DNA of 64,000 nucleotides from Spiribacter curvatus (GCF_000485905.1 NC_022664.1:558001-622000), one strand, 5' to 3'; numbered from the stretch's first letter, positions 11,090 through 20,758 are shown. Notes: generated from the letters alone by a model not told the origin. Made by a program: numbers and translations.

Positions 11090-11521
11090 ATGCGGCACTA
11101 TGAAATCGTCTTTCTGGTCCATCCCGACCAGAGTGACCAGGTACCAGCCATGATCGAGCGCTATCGCGGCCTGATCGAGGGTAACGGTGGGAGCATCCAT
11201 CGGCTCGAGGACTGGGGGCGCCGGCAGCTCGCCTATCCCATCAATAAGCTCATCAAGGCGCATTACGTGCTCATGAACGTTGAGTGCGAGCCCAGCGATA
11301 TCGAAGAGCTTGAGTCGATGTTCCGTTTCAACGACGCCGTCATCCGCAATATGGTGCTGGCCCGCAAAGAGGCGGTCACCGATCCGTCCCCGCTCGCGAA
11401 GGGACAGGAAGAGGATCGCGACCGGCCTGCGCGCCGTGAGCGCACCGAGGACGACTCGGAGCCGGGTGTAAACGCCGAGGCGGATGACGCCGAAGAGGCG
11501 GGTAGCGACACCGAGACGTGA
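11090..11521 (+). CDS. rpsF: 30S ribosomal protein S6
   Basis: S6 binds the central domain of 16S rRNA as a heterodimer with S18. The 143-residue protein has the ferredoxin-like fold: [18 protein letters not shown], the [12 protein letters not shown] segment and [12 protein letters not shown]. The C-terminal 45 residues form a long charged, mostly acidic tail ([16 protein letters not shown] and onward), longer than in many relatives and in keeping with an acidic proteome. The start follows AAGGAG by 5 bases. The stop overlaps the priB GTG start by 4 bases. Confidence 0.97.
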   Translation: MRHYEIVFLVHPDQSDQVPAMIERYRGLIEGNGGSIHRLEDWGRRQLAYPINKLIKAHYVLMNVECEPSDIEELESMFRFNDAVIRNMVLARKEAVTDPSPLAKGQEEDRDRPARRERTEDDSEPGVNAEADDAEEAGSDTET

Positions 11522-11835
11522 GCAATCGCGTGGAGCTGACCGGTTGGCTCGTGGATGCCGCAGAGTTGCGGCACTCGCCGGCCGGTGTGCCGATCGCCCG
11601 GGGGCTGATCGAGCATGAGTCGCAACAGACCGAGGCAGGCGCCTTGCGGCCGACCCGTTTTCGGGTGGGCGTGAGTGCGGCTGGGACGCCGCTGGCTGAA
11701 CGGCTGACGGATCTGCCAGTTGGCGCTAGCATCCGGGTGAGTGGCTATATGCGTCGCTCGCGCCAGCGAACCCCCGAAACCGACCCGATTATCATCAGTG
11801 TCAGCCGCTTTGAACGGCTGCAGACGACCGAATAG
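11518..11835 (+). CDS. priB: Primosomal replication protein PriB
   Basis: PriB is a small OB-fold protein that binds single-stranded DNA and stimulates PriA helicase during replication restart at stalled forks. The 105-residue protein begins [25 protein letters not shown], the SSB-like first strands, and contains a [14 protein letters not shown] segment. It sits between rpsF and rpsR as in other gamma- and betaproteobacteria. The GTG start lies within the rpsF stop (GTGA), so its translation is likely coupled to S6. Confidence 0.93.
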   Translation: MSNRVELTGWLVDAAELRHSPAGVPIARGLIEHESQQTEAGALRPTRFRVGVSAAGTPLAERLTDLPVGASIRVSGYMRRSRQRTPETDPIIISVSRFERLQTTE

Positions 11836-11847
11836 AGGAATAACGAC

Positions 11848-12072
11848 ATGGCCCGTTTCTTTCGCCGCCGCAAATATTGCCGCTTCACCGCCGAGGGCGT
11901 GAAGGAGATTGATTACAAGGACCTGAACACGCTGCGCCAGTATGTCACTGAGACAGGCAAGATCGTGCCCAGCCGCATCACCGGCACCCGGGCGAAGTAT
12001 CAGCGTCAGCTGTCGACGGCCGTCAAGCGCGCCCGCTATCTTGCGCTGATGCCCTACACCGACAGCCACTGA
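11848..12072 (+). CDS. rpsR: 30S ribosomal protein S18
   Basis: S18 pairs with S6 in the 30S platform. The 74-residue protein reads [17 protein letters not shown], with [27 protein letters not shown] and the terminal [15 protein letters not shown], all diagnostic. AGGA lies about 8 bases before the ATG. Together with rpsF and priB it forms one transcription unit that S6:S18 may autoregulate. Confidence 0.98.
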   Translation: MARFFRRRKYCRFTAEGVKEIDYKDLNTLRQYVTETGKIVPSRITGTRAKYQRQLSTAVKRARYLALMPYTDSH

Positions 12073-12099
12073 TCGCACGGCGTCCAGCCGTCATCACTC

Positions 12100-12966
12100 A
12101 TGCGTGCCATTCTGGATTTTGCCATGCGAAGCCGCCTTGCGGCGGTGGGGATGGTGGCGCTGGGCGCACTGATGCCGTTGCTCTTCTGGGTGAGCGGTGG
12201 TCTGCTCGCCTTGATCACGCTGCGCCGTGGTCTGGCGGCGGGTGGCATCGTGCTGGCAGGTGCCACTGCGCTGCTGGTGCCCATCTATGCGGTCCTGTTG
12301 GGAACGCCGCTCGCGGTGCTGCAGCCCCTGGCACTGGTCTGGCTACCGGTCATGGGGATGGCACAGATCCTCAGGGCCACCGTATCGCTTGCGGTGACGG
12401 TGCAGCTCGGTGCGTTGATCGCGGTGGCGGCCGTGGCGACCTTTTACGGGGTTTACGGTGATCCAGCACTATTCTGGACCCAGATCCTCGAGGTGCTCTC
12501 CGACCGGCTTCTGGCCGGACCGCCGGGCGCCGAATGGGATCGTGCCGTGGAGCAGCTTGCGCCGCGCCTGACCGGGCTCTGGGTGAGTAATGTGCTCGCC
12601 GTGGCAGTGCTCTGCCTGCTGCTCGGCCGTTGGTGGCAGGCGATGCTGTACAATCCGGGCGGTTTCCGCAGCGAATTCCATGGTCTGCGGTTTGCGATCT
12701 GGTTCGCGGCGGGCGGTGGCGCTGCGGTGGTTGCCGGGGCGATCACCGGGCCGGGACTGCTGGCAGACCTTGGCGTTGTGCTCGGCGCGGTGTTCATCCT
12801 GCAGGCCGTTGCCGTGGCGCACGCGGTAGTGGCACGGCGGGGTTGGCATACGGGCTGGCTGGTCGGGTTCTATCTGGTTCTGCCACTTTTGCTGCGGCCA
12901 GTCGTCCTGCTGGGGCTGGCCGATACATTCATGGACTTCCGGGCGCGCCTGGCGCCCGGGACATAA
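12100..12966 (+). CDS. DUF2232-type integral membrane protein
   Basis: A 288-residue, very hydrophobic protein with about seven or eight predicted membrane segments, starting MRAILDFAMRSRLAAVGMVALGA. Position between rpsR and rplI and overall character fit the DUF2232 (YybS-like) family found at this locus in many gammaproteobacteria. Its function is unknown. A conserved-looking soluble loop (about 130-165) precedes the last helices. The gap to rpsR is 27 bases and to rplI 32 bases, so it is probably read as part of the ribosomal-protein operon. Confidence 0.8.
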   Translation: MRAILDFAMRSRLAAVGMVALGALMPLLFWVSGGLLALITLRRGLAAGGIVLAGATALLVPIYAVLLGTPLAVLQPLALVWLPVMGMAQILRATVSLAVTVQLGALIAVAAVATFYGVYGDPALFWTQILEVLSDRLLAGPPGAEWDRAVEQLAPRLTGLWVSNVLAVAVLCLLLGRWWQAMLYNPGGFRSEFHGLRFAIWFAAGGGAAVVAGAITGPGLLADLGVVLGAVFILQAVAVAHAVVARRGWHTGWLVGFYLVLPLLLRPVVLLGLADTFMDFRARLAPGT

Positions 12967-12998
12967 CAATCGAACAGACGTGAAGTCGGGGATATATA

Positions 12999-13448
12999 AT
13001 GGAAGTCATTCTGATGGAAAAAGTGGCCAATCTGGGTGGCCTGGGCGATACCGTCCGTGTCCGCGCCGGTTATGGCCGTAACTACCTCATTCCTCAGGGC
13101 AAGGCTCGACCGGCGACTGCCGAGAACGTGGCCTATTTCGAGGCGCAGCGCGCGGAGCTCGAGCGCAAGGCAGCCGAGGAACTCGCCGCCGCGCAGCGTC
13201 GTGCCGGGCAGGTGAATGCGCAGCCGGTATCCATCGCCGCCAACGTGGGCGAGGAAGGCAAACTGTTTGGCTCCATCGGGCCGCAGGACATCGCCGATGC
13301 CCTGACCGCCGCCGGCGTTGAGGTGGGTCGTCACGAGGTGCGGATGCCCGATGGTCCGATCCGCGCTGTCGGCGAGTACACCGTTGAGGTCCATCTCCAC
13401 GCCGACGTCAATGCGACGGTGAACGTCGACGTCACCGGCGGCGCCTGA
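12999..13448 (+). CDS. rplI: 50S ribosomal protein L9
   Basis: L9 binds domain V of 23S rRNA and projects from the ribosome on a long helix, affecting reading-frame maintenance. The 149-residue protein has the N-terminal RNA-binding domain [36 protein letters not shown], a long connecting helix rich in Ala/Glu (about 45-75), and the C-terminal domain with [15 protein letters not shown]. The length is standard. dnaB follows after 16 bases. Confidence 0.98.
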   Translation: MEVILMEKVANLGGLGDTVRVRAGYGRNYLIPQGKARPATAENVAYFEAQRAELERKAAEELAAAQRRAGQVNAQPVSIAANVGEEGKLFGSIGPQDIADALTAAGVEVGRHEVRMPDGPIRAVGEYTVEVHLHADVNATVNVDVTGGA

Positions 13449-13464
13449 GGCGATCGCGGCCGGC

Positions 13465-16104
13465 ATGGTCGAGTCGGGCAGTGCCACGGCGGCGGAGGCC
13501 CTCAAGGTCCCGCCGCACTCCATCGAGGCAGAGCAGGCCGTCCTCGGCGGACTGATGCTGGACAATAATGCCTGGGACCAGATTGCCGACCGCGTCAGCG
13601 AGACGGATTTCTACCGTCGCGATCATCGCCTGATCTATCGCGCGCTCGACGCCCTGGCGGAGTCCGGGCAGCCCATGGATGCCGTCACCCTCTCGGAGTG
13701 GCTCAAGTCCAACGACTCGCTCGAGAATGCCGGTGGGCTTGGCTATCTGGGGCTGTTGGCCCGGGATACGCCCAGCGCCGCGAACATCCGGGCCTACGCG
13801 GACATCGTCCGCGAGCAGTCGGTGCTCCGTCAGTTAATCGAGGCGGGTACGGAGGTCGCCAACAGCGGCTTCAATCCCGAGGGTCAGAACTCGGCGGACC
13901 TGCTCGACAGCGCCGAGCGCCACATCTTCCAGATCGCCGAGCAGTCCGGCCGCAATCGGCGTGGGTTTGTGGGCGTGCGCGACGTCCTCCCGGATGTCGT
14001 CGATCGAATCGACACGCTCTATCACCAGGACAGCGATGTGACGGGGCTGGCGACTGGGTTCACCGATCTCGATCGCATGACTTCCGGGCTGCAGGACGGC
14101 GATCTGGTGATCGTCGCGGGCCGGCCGTCGATGGGCAAGACCACGTTCGCCATGAACATCGCCGAGGCCGCCGCCCTCCAGAGCGGGCCGCCGACTGCCG
14201 TGTTCAGTATGGAGATGCCCGCCGACGCGCTGGCCATGCGCATGCTCTCGTCCCTGGGGCGGGTCGAGCTGCAGAAGATCCGGTCCGGACGGCTCAGTGA
14301 TGATGACTGGCCGCGTCTGACCAGCACCATGAACCTGCTCTCGCAGGCGAACCTGTTCATTGACGACACGCCGGGCCTGACCCCCACCGAAATGCGGGCC
14401 CGCTGTCGGCGCCTGAAGCGCGAACACGGCCTGGGCCTGGTGCTGGTGGACTATCTGCAGCTCATGCAGCTGCCGGGATTCAAGGAAAACCGCGCCGCCG
14501 AAATCTCCCAGATCTCCCGGGCCCTCAAGGGCATGGCCAAGGAGCTGGGCGTTCCGGTAATGGTGCTCTCGCAGCTCAACCGCAGCCTCGAGCAGCGCCC
14601 CAACAAGCGCCCGATCATGTCGGATCTGCGCGAGTGCGTGACCGGCGATACGCGCGTCATGCTGGCCGATGGTTCGCGTCGGCCCATTGAATCGCTGGTC
14701 GGTCAGCAGCCTGAGGTGCTTACGATCGATCATCAGGGCATGCTCGCGACGGCTCACTCCGATCTCGTCTGGGAGGTTGGAAGGCGTCGTATTTTCTGTA
14801 TCAACCTGGCCAGCGGCCGCTCGATACGGTGTACGTCCCGACACAGGCTCCGAACCCTGTGGGGATGGCGGCGGGTGGAGGACATTCATTTCGGGGATCG
14901 CCTGGGAGTCACCCGACATCTCCCCGAGCCGACCGCCACAATGCGCTGGTCGGAACCAGCGTTAATCCTACTTGGCCATTTGGTGGGCGATGGGAGTTAC
15001 GTAAAGCACCAGCCTCTTCGCTACACCACGGCGAGCGAAGAGAACAGCGCGGCCGTCCGCCAGGCTGCAGAGTCCATGGGTTCGGTGGTGAAGCGCCGTG
15101 ACGGGCAAGGTAACTGGCATCAGTTACTTATTAGCGGCAACGGCAATCGTTGGCATCCAGCGGGGGTTGGTAAGTGGTTAAAGGAACTGGGTATTTTCGG
15201 ACAGCGGTCTAGAGAAAAGACTCTGCCTGAGGAGATATTCCAGCTTTCAGTCGATCAGCTGGCGCTCTTTGTCCGGCACCTCTGGGCAACTGATGGGAGT
15301 ATCACGGTTGCGCGTAACGGTCGGGTTCGAATTTATTTCGCGACGGCGAGCCAGCAGCTGGCGAGGGATGTTGCGGATCTACTACTCAAGTTCGAGATCT
15401 TCGGCCGCGTCCGGCATGTCAAGCATCCGCAGAGTGAGGGCTGGTTTACTGTTGACGTCTCGGGGGCTCGGGACCAGCTTGCCTTCCTGAACCGAATTGG
15501 AGCCTTTGCAAGTCAGGCCAATCAGATCGACGGGATACGAGCGAAGCTCGAGGCAGCACGCATCAATACGAACGTCGATACGCTCCCCCGCGAAGTGTTT
15601 GACACTATTCGAGAGCGAATGCTCGAGAGCGGTATCAGTCATCGTGATATGGCCAAGCTGCGAGGCACGGCATATGGAGGCAGTGCGCATTTTTCTTTCG
15701 CGCCATCAAGAGAGACTGTGAGGGGGTATGCCGATCTGCTTGCAGATGATGCACTTCAGTGTCTCGCCTCGGATGATCTTTTCTGGGACCGCGTGGTATC
15801 CATCGAGGATGCGGGCGAAGAGACGGTCTATGACCTGACGGTTCCGGAAACTGAGTGCTGGCTTGCGGACGGGATTGTCAGTCATAACTCGGGAGCGATC
15901 GAGCAGGATGCCGACGTCATCGTGTTCATCTACCGCGATGAGGTCTACAACGAGGAAAGCCCCGACGCCGGGACGGCCGAGATCATCATCGGCAAGCAGC
16001 GCAATGGGCCGGTCGGTAACGTCCGGCTGACGTTTCTGGGGCAGTACACGCGCTTTGAGAACTTCATCGCCGATGCCGGCTACGGAGGCGGTGGCTGGCA
16101 GTGA
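13465..16104 (+). CDS. dnaB: Replicative DNA helicase DnaB, interrupted by an in-frame intein
   Basis: DnaB is the hexameric 5'-3' helicase of the replication fork. The 879-codon frame encodes 461 extein residues, the usual DnaB length, plus a 418-residue intein. Extein parts: N-terminal DnaG-binding domain from PHSIEAEQAVLGGLMLDNNAW (about 17-120), linker, and the RecA-like domain with Walker A GRPSMGKTT (219-227, Lys225), SMEMPADALAMRML and VLVDYLQLM. The N-extein stops at SDLRE (residue 390). The C-extein resumes with SGAIEQDADVIVFIYRDE and ends in a GGGWQ tail. A functional helicase therefore needs protein splicing. The stop overlaps the alr start by 4 bases. Confidence 0.97.
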   Translation: MVESGSATAAEALKVPPHSIEAEQAVLGGLMLDNNAWDQIADRVSETDFYRRDHRLIYRALDALAESGQPMDAVTLSEWLKSNDSLENAGGLGYLGLLARDTPSAANIRAYADIVREQSVLRQLIEAGTEVANSGFNPEGQNSADLLDSAERHIFQIAEQSGRNRRGFVGVRDVLPDVVDRIDTLYHQDSDVTGLATGFTDLDRMTSGLQDGDLVIVAGRPSMGKTTFAMNIAEAAALQSGPPTAVFSMEMPADALAMRMLSSLGRVELQKIRSGRLSDDDWPRLTSTMNLLSQANLFIDDTPGLTPTEMRARCRRLKREHGLGLVLVDYLQLMQLPGFKENRAAEISQISRALKGMAKELGVPVMVLSQLNRSLEQRPNKRPIMSDLRECVTGDTRVMLADGSRRPIESLVGQQPEVLTIDHQGMLATAHSDLVWEVGRRRIFCINLASGRSIRCTSRHRLRTLWGWRRVEDIHFGDRLGVTRHLPEPTATMRWSEPALILLGHLVGDGSYVKHQPLRYTTASEENSAAVRQAAESMGSVVKRRDGQGNWHQLLISGNGNRWHPAGVGKWLKELGIFGQRSREKTLPEEIFQLSVDQLALFVRHLWATDGSITVARNGRVRIYFATASQQLARDVADLLLKFEIFGRVRHVKHPQSEGWFTVDVSGARDQLAFLNRIGAFASQANQIDGIRAKLEAARINTNVDTLPREVFDTIRERMLESGISHRDMAKLRGTAYGGSAHFSFAPSRETVRGYADLLADDALQCLASDDLFWDRVVSIEDAGEETVYDLTVPETECWLADGIVSHNSGAIEQDADVIVFIYRDEVYNEESPDAGTAEIIIGKQRNGPVGNVRLTFLGQYTRFENFIADAGYGGGGWQ
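14635..15888 (+). mobile_element. DnaB intein with LAGLIDADG homing endonuclease
   Basis: A 418-residue in-frame intervening protein. Block A is CVTGDTRVMLADG with Cys1; block B has CTSRH (Thr67, His70); the C-terminal blocks are ETVYDLTVPETECWLADG and GIVSHN with His417 and Asn418, followed by Ser+1 of the extein. All residues of standard class 1 splicing are present. A two-motif LAGLIDADG endonuclease lies between: LLGHLVGDG (Asp119) and RHLWATDGS (Asp220), both catalytic acids retained. The splicing blocks resemble the Rhodothermus and Synechocystis DnaB inteins as I remember them. Its GC content is visibly lower (47% in 15181-15240, against 70% in 14221-14280 of the extein), consistent with horizontal arrival. 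Confidence 0.96.
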
Positions 16105-17195
16105 GCCGCACGGCCCGGGCAACGATTCGGCTCGACGCCCTGCGACACAATCTGGGTGTGGCCCGCGCACAGATGCCCACCGCCAATGTCATGGCGGTGC
16201 TCAAGGCCGATGCCTATGGTCATGGTCTGCTGCCGGTGGCCCACGAGCTGGCGGCACTCACCGATGGCTATGCCGTGAGCTGCCTTGAGGAGGCGCTGCC
16301 GCTGCGCACCGCCGGGCTGATGCACCGCATCATCCTGCTGGAGGGATTTTTCGATGCCGGCGAGATCCCGGTGCTCTCGGCGCGCCGGCTGGATGCCGTC
16401 ATCCACCAGCCCTGGCAGATCCAGGCACTGGCCGAGGCGGATATTACGACGCCCATTGACTGCTGGCTCAAGGTGGATACCGGCATGGGTCGGCTCGGTT
16501 TTCTGCCGGAAGACGCCGCATCGGCGCTCGAGCAGCTCCTGGCACTGGACACCGTGGGATCAGTGCGCTGGATGACGCATCTGGCCCACGCGGACACCCC
16601 CGACCATGCGGGTACGGCGACGCAGATGCAGCGTTTCGGCGAGGTGGCCCATGATGCCCGTCCGGTGACATTGCCCAATTCCGCCGCGACCCTGCGCGGG
16701 CTCGAGCCGTTCGCCGACTGGATCCGTCCCGGCATCATGCTCTATGGCGCATCGCCGCTGATCGATGCCGACCTGCATCCGCCACTGCAGCCGGTCATGC
16801 GACTCGAGGCCGCGCTGATCTCGGTCAAGTGGCTGCCGGCGGGGCATGGCGTGGGCTACGGGAGTCGTTTTGTCTGCCCCGAGTCGATGCCGGTGGGGGT
16901 GGTGTCCATCGGCTATGGCGACGGCTATCCGCGGCATGCGCCGGACGGCACCCCGGTCGAGGTGGTCGGGCGCCGCTGCCCGCTGATCGGTAAGGTGTCC
17001 ATGGACATGATCGCGGTGGATCTGCGCAATGCGCCGATGGCGACGGTCGGCGACCGTGTGGTCCTGTGGGGGGAGGCGCCGCTGGCCACCACGGTGGCGA
17101 CGGCCTGCGGGACCATCAGTTACGAGCTGTTCTGCCGGCTGACGCCGCGTGTCGAGCGGGTGTACCGGCGCGGAGACGATCATGGCCAAGGGTAG
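16101..17195 (+). CDS. alr: Alanine racemase
   Basis: Alr is a PLP-dependent racemase supplying D-alanine for peptidoglycan. The 364-residue protein has the PLP lysine in VLKADAYGHG (Lys35), the TGMGRLGF motif, and the second catalytic base Tyr253 in GHGVGYGSRF, then SIGYGDGYPR and VGRRCPLIGKVSMDM. Start is GTG at 16101, inside the dnaB stop (GTGA). The dnaB-alr order is classic for gammaproteobacteria. radA begins inside the end of this gene, 14 bases before the alr stop. Confidence 0.97.
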   Translation: MSRTARATIRLDALRHNLGVARAQMPTANVMAVLKADAYGHGLLPVAHELAALTDGYAVSCLEEALPLRTAGLMHRIILLEGFFDAGEIPVLSARRLDAVIHQPWQIQALAEADITTPIDCWLKVDTGMGRLGFLPEDAASALEQLLALDTVGSVRWMTHLAHADTPDHAGTATQMQRFGEVAHDARPVTLPNSAATLRGLEPFADWIRPGIMLYGASPLIDADLHPPLQPVMRLEAALISVKWLPAGHGVGYGSRFVCPESMPVGVVSIGYGDGYPRHAPDGTPVEVVGRRCPLIGKVSMDMIAVDLRNAPMATVGDRVVLWGEAPLATTVATACGTISYELFCRLTPRVERVYRRGDDHGQG

Positions 17196-18573
17196 TACCA
17201 AGACCCGCTACGTCTGCACCGTCTGCGCGGCGGTATCGCCCCAGTGGGCGGGTCAGTGCCCGGAGTGCGGCGAGTGGAACACCCTCGAAGAGCAGCGCAC
17301 GCCGACGCCGGCGGCCGGCACCCGCGGGTCCATCCAGGGGCGGGCGCAGTATGCGGGCGACACTGGCATCCGCACGCTGGCCGAAGTCCCGCGCGACCGC
17401 GAGACGCGGTTTTCGGCCGGGGTCGGGGAGTTTGATCGGGTGCTGGGCGGCGGCCTGGTGGCCGGCGGTGTCATCCTGCTGGGGGGCGACCCGGGCATCG
17501 GCAAGTCGACCCTGCTGCTCGAGGTGGTGGCCCGGGTGGCCAGCCGGCACGGCGCGCTGTACGTCACCGGCGAGGAGTCGCTCCAGCAGGTGGGATTACG
17601 TGCCGAGCGGCTGGGCGTGGGGGATGCCGGGCTCAAGCTGCTGGCCGAGACCCGCGTCGAGACCATCATTGAGCTGGCCGCCCGCGAGCGCCCCGAGGTG
17701 CTCGTCGTCGATTCCATTCAGACCATTCACAGCGATGCCCTGGGCTCCGCTCCGGGGGGCGTTGCGCAGGTGCGTGAGGCGGCCGCTCAGCTGGTGCAGT
17801 TTGCCAAACAGACCGGGACGGTGCTGTTCCTGGTCGGCCATGTCACCAAGGAAGGCCAGCTCGCCGGCCCGCGCGTGCTGGAGCATATGGTCGACACGGT
17901 ACTGTATTTCGAGAGCGACTCGGGCAGTCGCTATCGACTGCTGCGCGCGGTCAAGAACCGCTTCGGCGCGGCCAACGAGCTGGGGGTATTCGCCATGCTC
18001 GAGACCGGCCTCAAAGAGGTGAAAAACCCCTCAGCGATCTTCCTGTCACGCCACGAACAGCCGGTGCCCGGCAGTGCCATTCTGGTCACCCGGGAGGGCA
18101 CCCGGCCCCTGTTGCTTGAACTCCAGGCACTGGTGGCGGAAAGCCCGCTATCCAATCCGCGGCGGCTGGCCGTGGGCATGGACGGCAATCGCATGGGCAT
18201 GCTGCTGGCCGTGCTGCAGCGTCATGCCGGGGTGAGCACCGCCGGTGAGGACGTCTTCGTCAATGTCGTCGGCGGGGTGCGCATCGCCGAAACGGCCAGT
18301 GACCTGCCGGCGCTGCTGGCCGTGATCTCAAGCCTGCGTGATCGCCCGATCCCCCAGGACTGGGTGATATTTGGCGAGGTGGGTCTGGCCGGCGAGATCC
18401 GGCCGGTGCCGAACGGCCCGGACCGGCTCGCGGAAGCGGCCCGGCACGGTTTCCGGCGCGCCCTGGTGCCGGCCAAGAACGCGCCGGCGCGTGGCGAGGC
18501 CCCCGACGGGCTTGAAGTCATCGGCGTCGAGCGGCTCGACGCCGCCCTCGACTGGATCCGCGAGGCCGATTAG
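17182..18573 (+). CDS. radA: DNA repair protein RadA (Sms)
   Basis: RadA is a RecA-related hexameric ATPase that drives branch migration of recombination intermediates. The 463-residue protein has an N-terminal C4 zinc finger (Cys12, Cys15, Cys26, Cys29), a RecA-like core with Walker [11 protein letters not shown] (about 95-104), the RadA-specific KNRFG motif, and a C-terminal Lon-like domain ([25 protein letters not shown]). I chose ATG 17182 because the zinc finger follows at once and GGAG lies 7 bases upstream. It overlaps alr by 14 bases and ends against folD, the two stop codons overlapping by two bases. Confidence 0.96.
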   Translation: MAKGSTKTRYVCTVCAAVSPQWAGQCPECGEWNTLEEQRTPTPAAGTRGSIQGRAQYAGDTGIRTLAEVPRDRETRFSAGVGEFDRVLGGGLVAGGVILLGGDPGIGKSTLLLEVVARVASRHGALYVTGEESLQQVGLRAERLGVGDAGLKLLAETRVETIIELAARERPEVLVVDSIQTIHSDALGSAPGGVAQVREAAAQLVQFAKQTGTVLFLVGHVTKEGQLAGPRVLEHMVDTVLYFESDSGSRYRLLRAVKNRFGAANELGVFAMLETGLKEVKNPSAIFLSRHEQPVPGSAILVTREGTRPLLLELQALVAESPLSNPRRLAVGMDGNRMGMLLAVLQRHAGVSTAGEDVFVNVVGGVRIAETASDLPALLAVISSLRDRPIPQDWVIFGEVGLAGEIRPVPNGPDRLAEAARHGFRRALVPAKNAPARGEAPDGLEVIGVERLDAALDWIREAD

Positions 18574-19424
18574 CCGTCGAGCTGGCGGGTGGCCGCCAGG
18601 GTATTCTCCAGCAGTGTTGCACGGGTCAGTGGTCCCACGCCGCCCGGTACCGGTGTCATCCATGCCGCGCGGGCCATGGCCGTCGCCGGTTCCACATCCC
18701 CCAGCAGGCGTCCGTCTGGCTGGCGGTTGATGCCCACGTCGATCACCGTTGCACCGGGCTTGATCCACTCCCCGGGGATAAAGCCCGTCCACCCCACCGC
18801 GGCGACCAGTATGTCGGCCTGGGCCACCTGATCGCGCAGATCCCGCGTGCGGCTGTGGCACACCGTGACGGTGCAGCGGGCGTTCAGCAGCTCGAGCGCC
18901 ATGGGCCGCCCGACGATATTCGACTGTCCGACCACCACCGCGTGGGCCCCAACCGGGTCGACGTCGGTGTGCTGCAGCAGGGTCATGACGCCGTGCGGTG
19001 TGCACGAGCGAAGCCCCGGCAGGCGAAGGACCAGCCGGCCGACGTTCTGCGGGTGAAAGCCATCCACATCCTTGGCGGGATCGATGCGCTCGATGACCGC
19101 CTGGGCATCAATGGACTCGGGCAGCGGCAGCTGCACGAGGATGCCGTGGGTGGCGGGATTGGCATTGAGTTCATCGATCAGCGCCATGAGCTCGGCCTGG
19201 GTCGTGGTGGCGGGCAGGTCGTAATCCTGCGAGACGAAGCCCACCTGCTCACAGTCGCGGCGCTTCATGCGCACATAGACCGATGAGGCGGCATTGTCAC
19301 CCACCAGCACAACGGCCAGGCCGGGTGTGGACTGACCGTGTTCACGACGCTCGCTGACCGCGGTCTGGATCTGATCACGGATGTCGGCGGCAATCGCCTT
19401 GCCATCGATGATTCGGGCAGGCAT
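18570..19424 (-). CDS. folD: Methylenetetrahydrofolate dehydrogenase/cyclohydrolase FolD
   Basis: FolD is the bifunctional enzyme interconverting 5,10-methylene-, methenyl- and 10-formyl-tetrahydrofolate. The 284-residue protein starts [16 protein letters not shown], has the [14 protein letters not shown] segment with the catalytic Lys region, [10 protein letters not shown], the Rossmann motif [16 protein letters not shown] and [12 protein letters not shown] plus [20 protein letters not shown] chose the ATG at 19424 because GGAG sits 8 bases upstream on the minus strand. It is convergent with radA, their stop codons overlapping. Confidence 0.97.
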   Translation of the reverse strand: MPARIIDGKAIAADIRDQIQTAVSERREHGQSTPGLAVVLVGDNAASSVYVRMKRRDCEQVGFVSQDYDLPATTTQAELMALIDELNANPATHGILVQLPLPESIDAQAVIERIDPAKDVDGFHPQNVGRLVLRLPGLRSCTPHGVMTLLQHTDVDPVGAHAVVVGQSNIVGRPMALELLNARCTVTVCHSRTRDLRDQVAQADILVAAVGWTGFIPGEWIKPGATVIDVGINRQPDGRLLGDVEPATAMARAAWMTPVPGGVGPLTRATLLENTLAATRQLDG

Positions 19425-19469
19425 GGGCGGGCTCCTCACCGGTGTGGATTCATCGCTGCGCGGACTCTA

Positions 19470-19487
19470 CCGCCCGAGCCCGGGCGG
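19470..19487. other. GC-rich intergenic hairpin
   Basis: CCGCCCG (19470-19476) and CGGGCGG (19481-19487) form a perfect 7-bp inverted repeat with an AGCC loop between divergent folD and tRNA-Arg. There is no T run. Its role is not evident. Confidence 0.35.
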
Positions 19488-19540
19488 ATCCAGCCATTGA
19501 CATGATCTGGGGCGGGAATGGTTGTACAATCCCACCCCAT

Positions 19541-19617
19541 GCGCCCGTAGCTCAATCGGATAGAGCATCGGCCTTCTAAGCCGAGGGTTGCAGGTTCAAG
19601 CCCTGCCGGGCGCACCA
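19541..19617 (+). tRNA. tRNA-Arg(TCT)
   Basis: A 77-base tRNA with encoded CCA. The acceptor GCGCCCG pairs with CGGGCGC; the anticodon loop CTTCTAA has anticodon TCT, reading AGA and AGG. TTCAAGC forms the T loop. An apparent TACAAT lies 11 bases upstream, but the nearest TTGACA is 22 bases from it, so I do not call a promoter. Confidence 0.96.
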
Positions 19618-19633
19618 GTCCTCCCCTTAAACG

Positions 19634-20758
19634 CTATGCAGCCGTGTCAGCGCGTTTGAGCGGGCGCTTGAGCAGGCGCTCAATCCCTTTCAGCAGTTTG
19701 CCCTCGTCCGGCGCCACCAGCGAAATCGCTTCGCCGGAATTGCCGGCACGACCAGTGCGGCCAATGCGATGGACGTAGTCCTCGGCCACATGCGGCAGGT
19801 CAAAGTTGACCACATGGGGCAGCTGGTCGATGTCGAGCCCGCGAGCGGCAATGTCAGTGGCCACCAGAACCCTCACGTGACCCTTCTTGAACCCGTCCAG
19901 CGCCTTGGTGCGCGCCGTCTGGCTCTTATTGCCATGAATCGCGGCGGTGCTCAGTCCATCCTTATCGAGCTGCTTGCTGAGGTTGTTGGCACCGTGCTTG
20001 GTGCGCGTAAACACCAGCACCTGCTGCCAGCCACCCTCGCGGATCAGACGGCTCAGCATCGGGCGCTTTTCGGCTTTCTCGAGCCGATAGACGGACTGTT
20101 CCACGGTGTCGGCGGCGCTGTTGTGCGGGGCGACATCGATTTCCACCGGATTGGTCTGCATGCCCGAGGCCAACTGGCGGATCTCTTTCGAAAAGGTCGC
20201 CGAGAACAGCAGCGTCTGCCGGCTGGCCGGGACCTTTTTCATCACCTTGCGGATGTCGTGGATGAAGCCCATGTCGAGCATTCGGTCCGCCTCATCCAGG
20301 ACCACGCTCTCAACCTGGTCGAGGCGCAGATTGTCACGCTGCAGGTGGTCGAGCAGACGTCCGGGTGTGGCGATCAGGATATCCACGCCCTTGCGCAGGC
20401 GATCTATCTGAGGCTGCATGCCGACGCCACCGAAAACCACGCCGGAGCGGAGTGGCAGGTTGGCACCGTACTTCTTGATACTTTCGTGGATCTGCGCTGC
20501 CAGTTCCCGCGTCGGGGCGATCACTAGCAATCGGACCGGGCGGCGTTTCGCCTCCGGCCGGCGCGCGGCGAGGCGCTGCAGAAGGGGCAGGGTGAAGGCC
20601 GCGGTCTTGCCGGTACCGGTCTGAGCGGCGCCGAGCAGATCCTTGCCGTTGAGAATTTCCGGGATGGCCTGTTGCTGGATCGAGGTGGGGGTGTTGTAGC
20701 CCGAGGCCTTGACGGCGTCGAGCAGTTCGGTCTGAAGACCGAAATCATCAAATGTCAT
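19634..20758 (-). CDS. DEAD-box RNA helicase, RhlE-like
   Basis: An ATP-dependent RNA helicase likely acting in ribosome assembly or RNA turnover. The 374-residue protein has the Q motif ([13 protein letters not shown]), motif I AQTGTGKT (45-52), Ia PTREL, II DEAD (155-158), III SAT (186-188), and the C-terminal motifs DIAARGLDI and HRIGRTGR. It ends soon after the helicase core, without the long basic tail of SrmB or DeaD, which fits the RhlE group. I chose ATG 20758 (MTFDDFGLQ) with GGAG about 10 bases upstream. The gene faces tRNA-Arg tail to tail. Confidence 0.92.
   Translation of the reverse strand: MTFDDFGLQTELLDAVKASGYNTPTSIQQQAIPEILNGKDLLGAAQTGTGKTAAFTLPLLQRLAARRPEAKRRPVRLLVIAPTRELAAQIHESIKKYGANLPLRSGVVFGGVGMQPQIDRLRKGVDILIATPGRLLDHLQRDNLRLDQVESVVLDEADRMLDMGFIHDIRKVMKKVPASRQTLLFSATFSKEIRQLASGMQTNPVEIDVAPHNSAADTVEQSVYRLEKAEKRPMLSRLIREGGWQQVLVFTRTKHGANNLSKQLDKDGLSTAAIHGNKSQTARTKALDGFKKGHVRVLVATDIAARGLDIDQLPHVVNFDLPHVAEDYVHRIGRTGRAGNSGEAISLVAPDEGKLLKGIERLLKRPLKRADTAA

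Noticed and set aside
14635-15888. A group I intron or insertion element in dnaB
   Set aside because: The insert is in frame from Cys1 to Asn418 with all intein blocks, so it is a protein intron and needs no RNA splicing.
19497-19530. TTGACA and TACAAT before tRNA-Arg(TCT) as a promoter
   Set aside because: The spacer is 22 bases, too long for sigma-70, and the -10 would place the start only a few bases before the tRNA. Either element may matter, but not as this pair.
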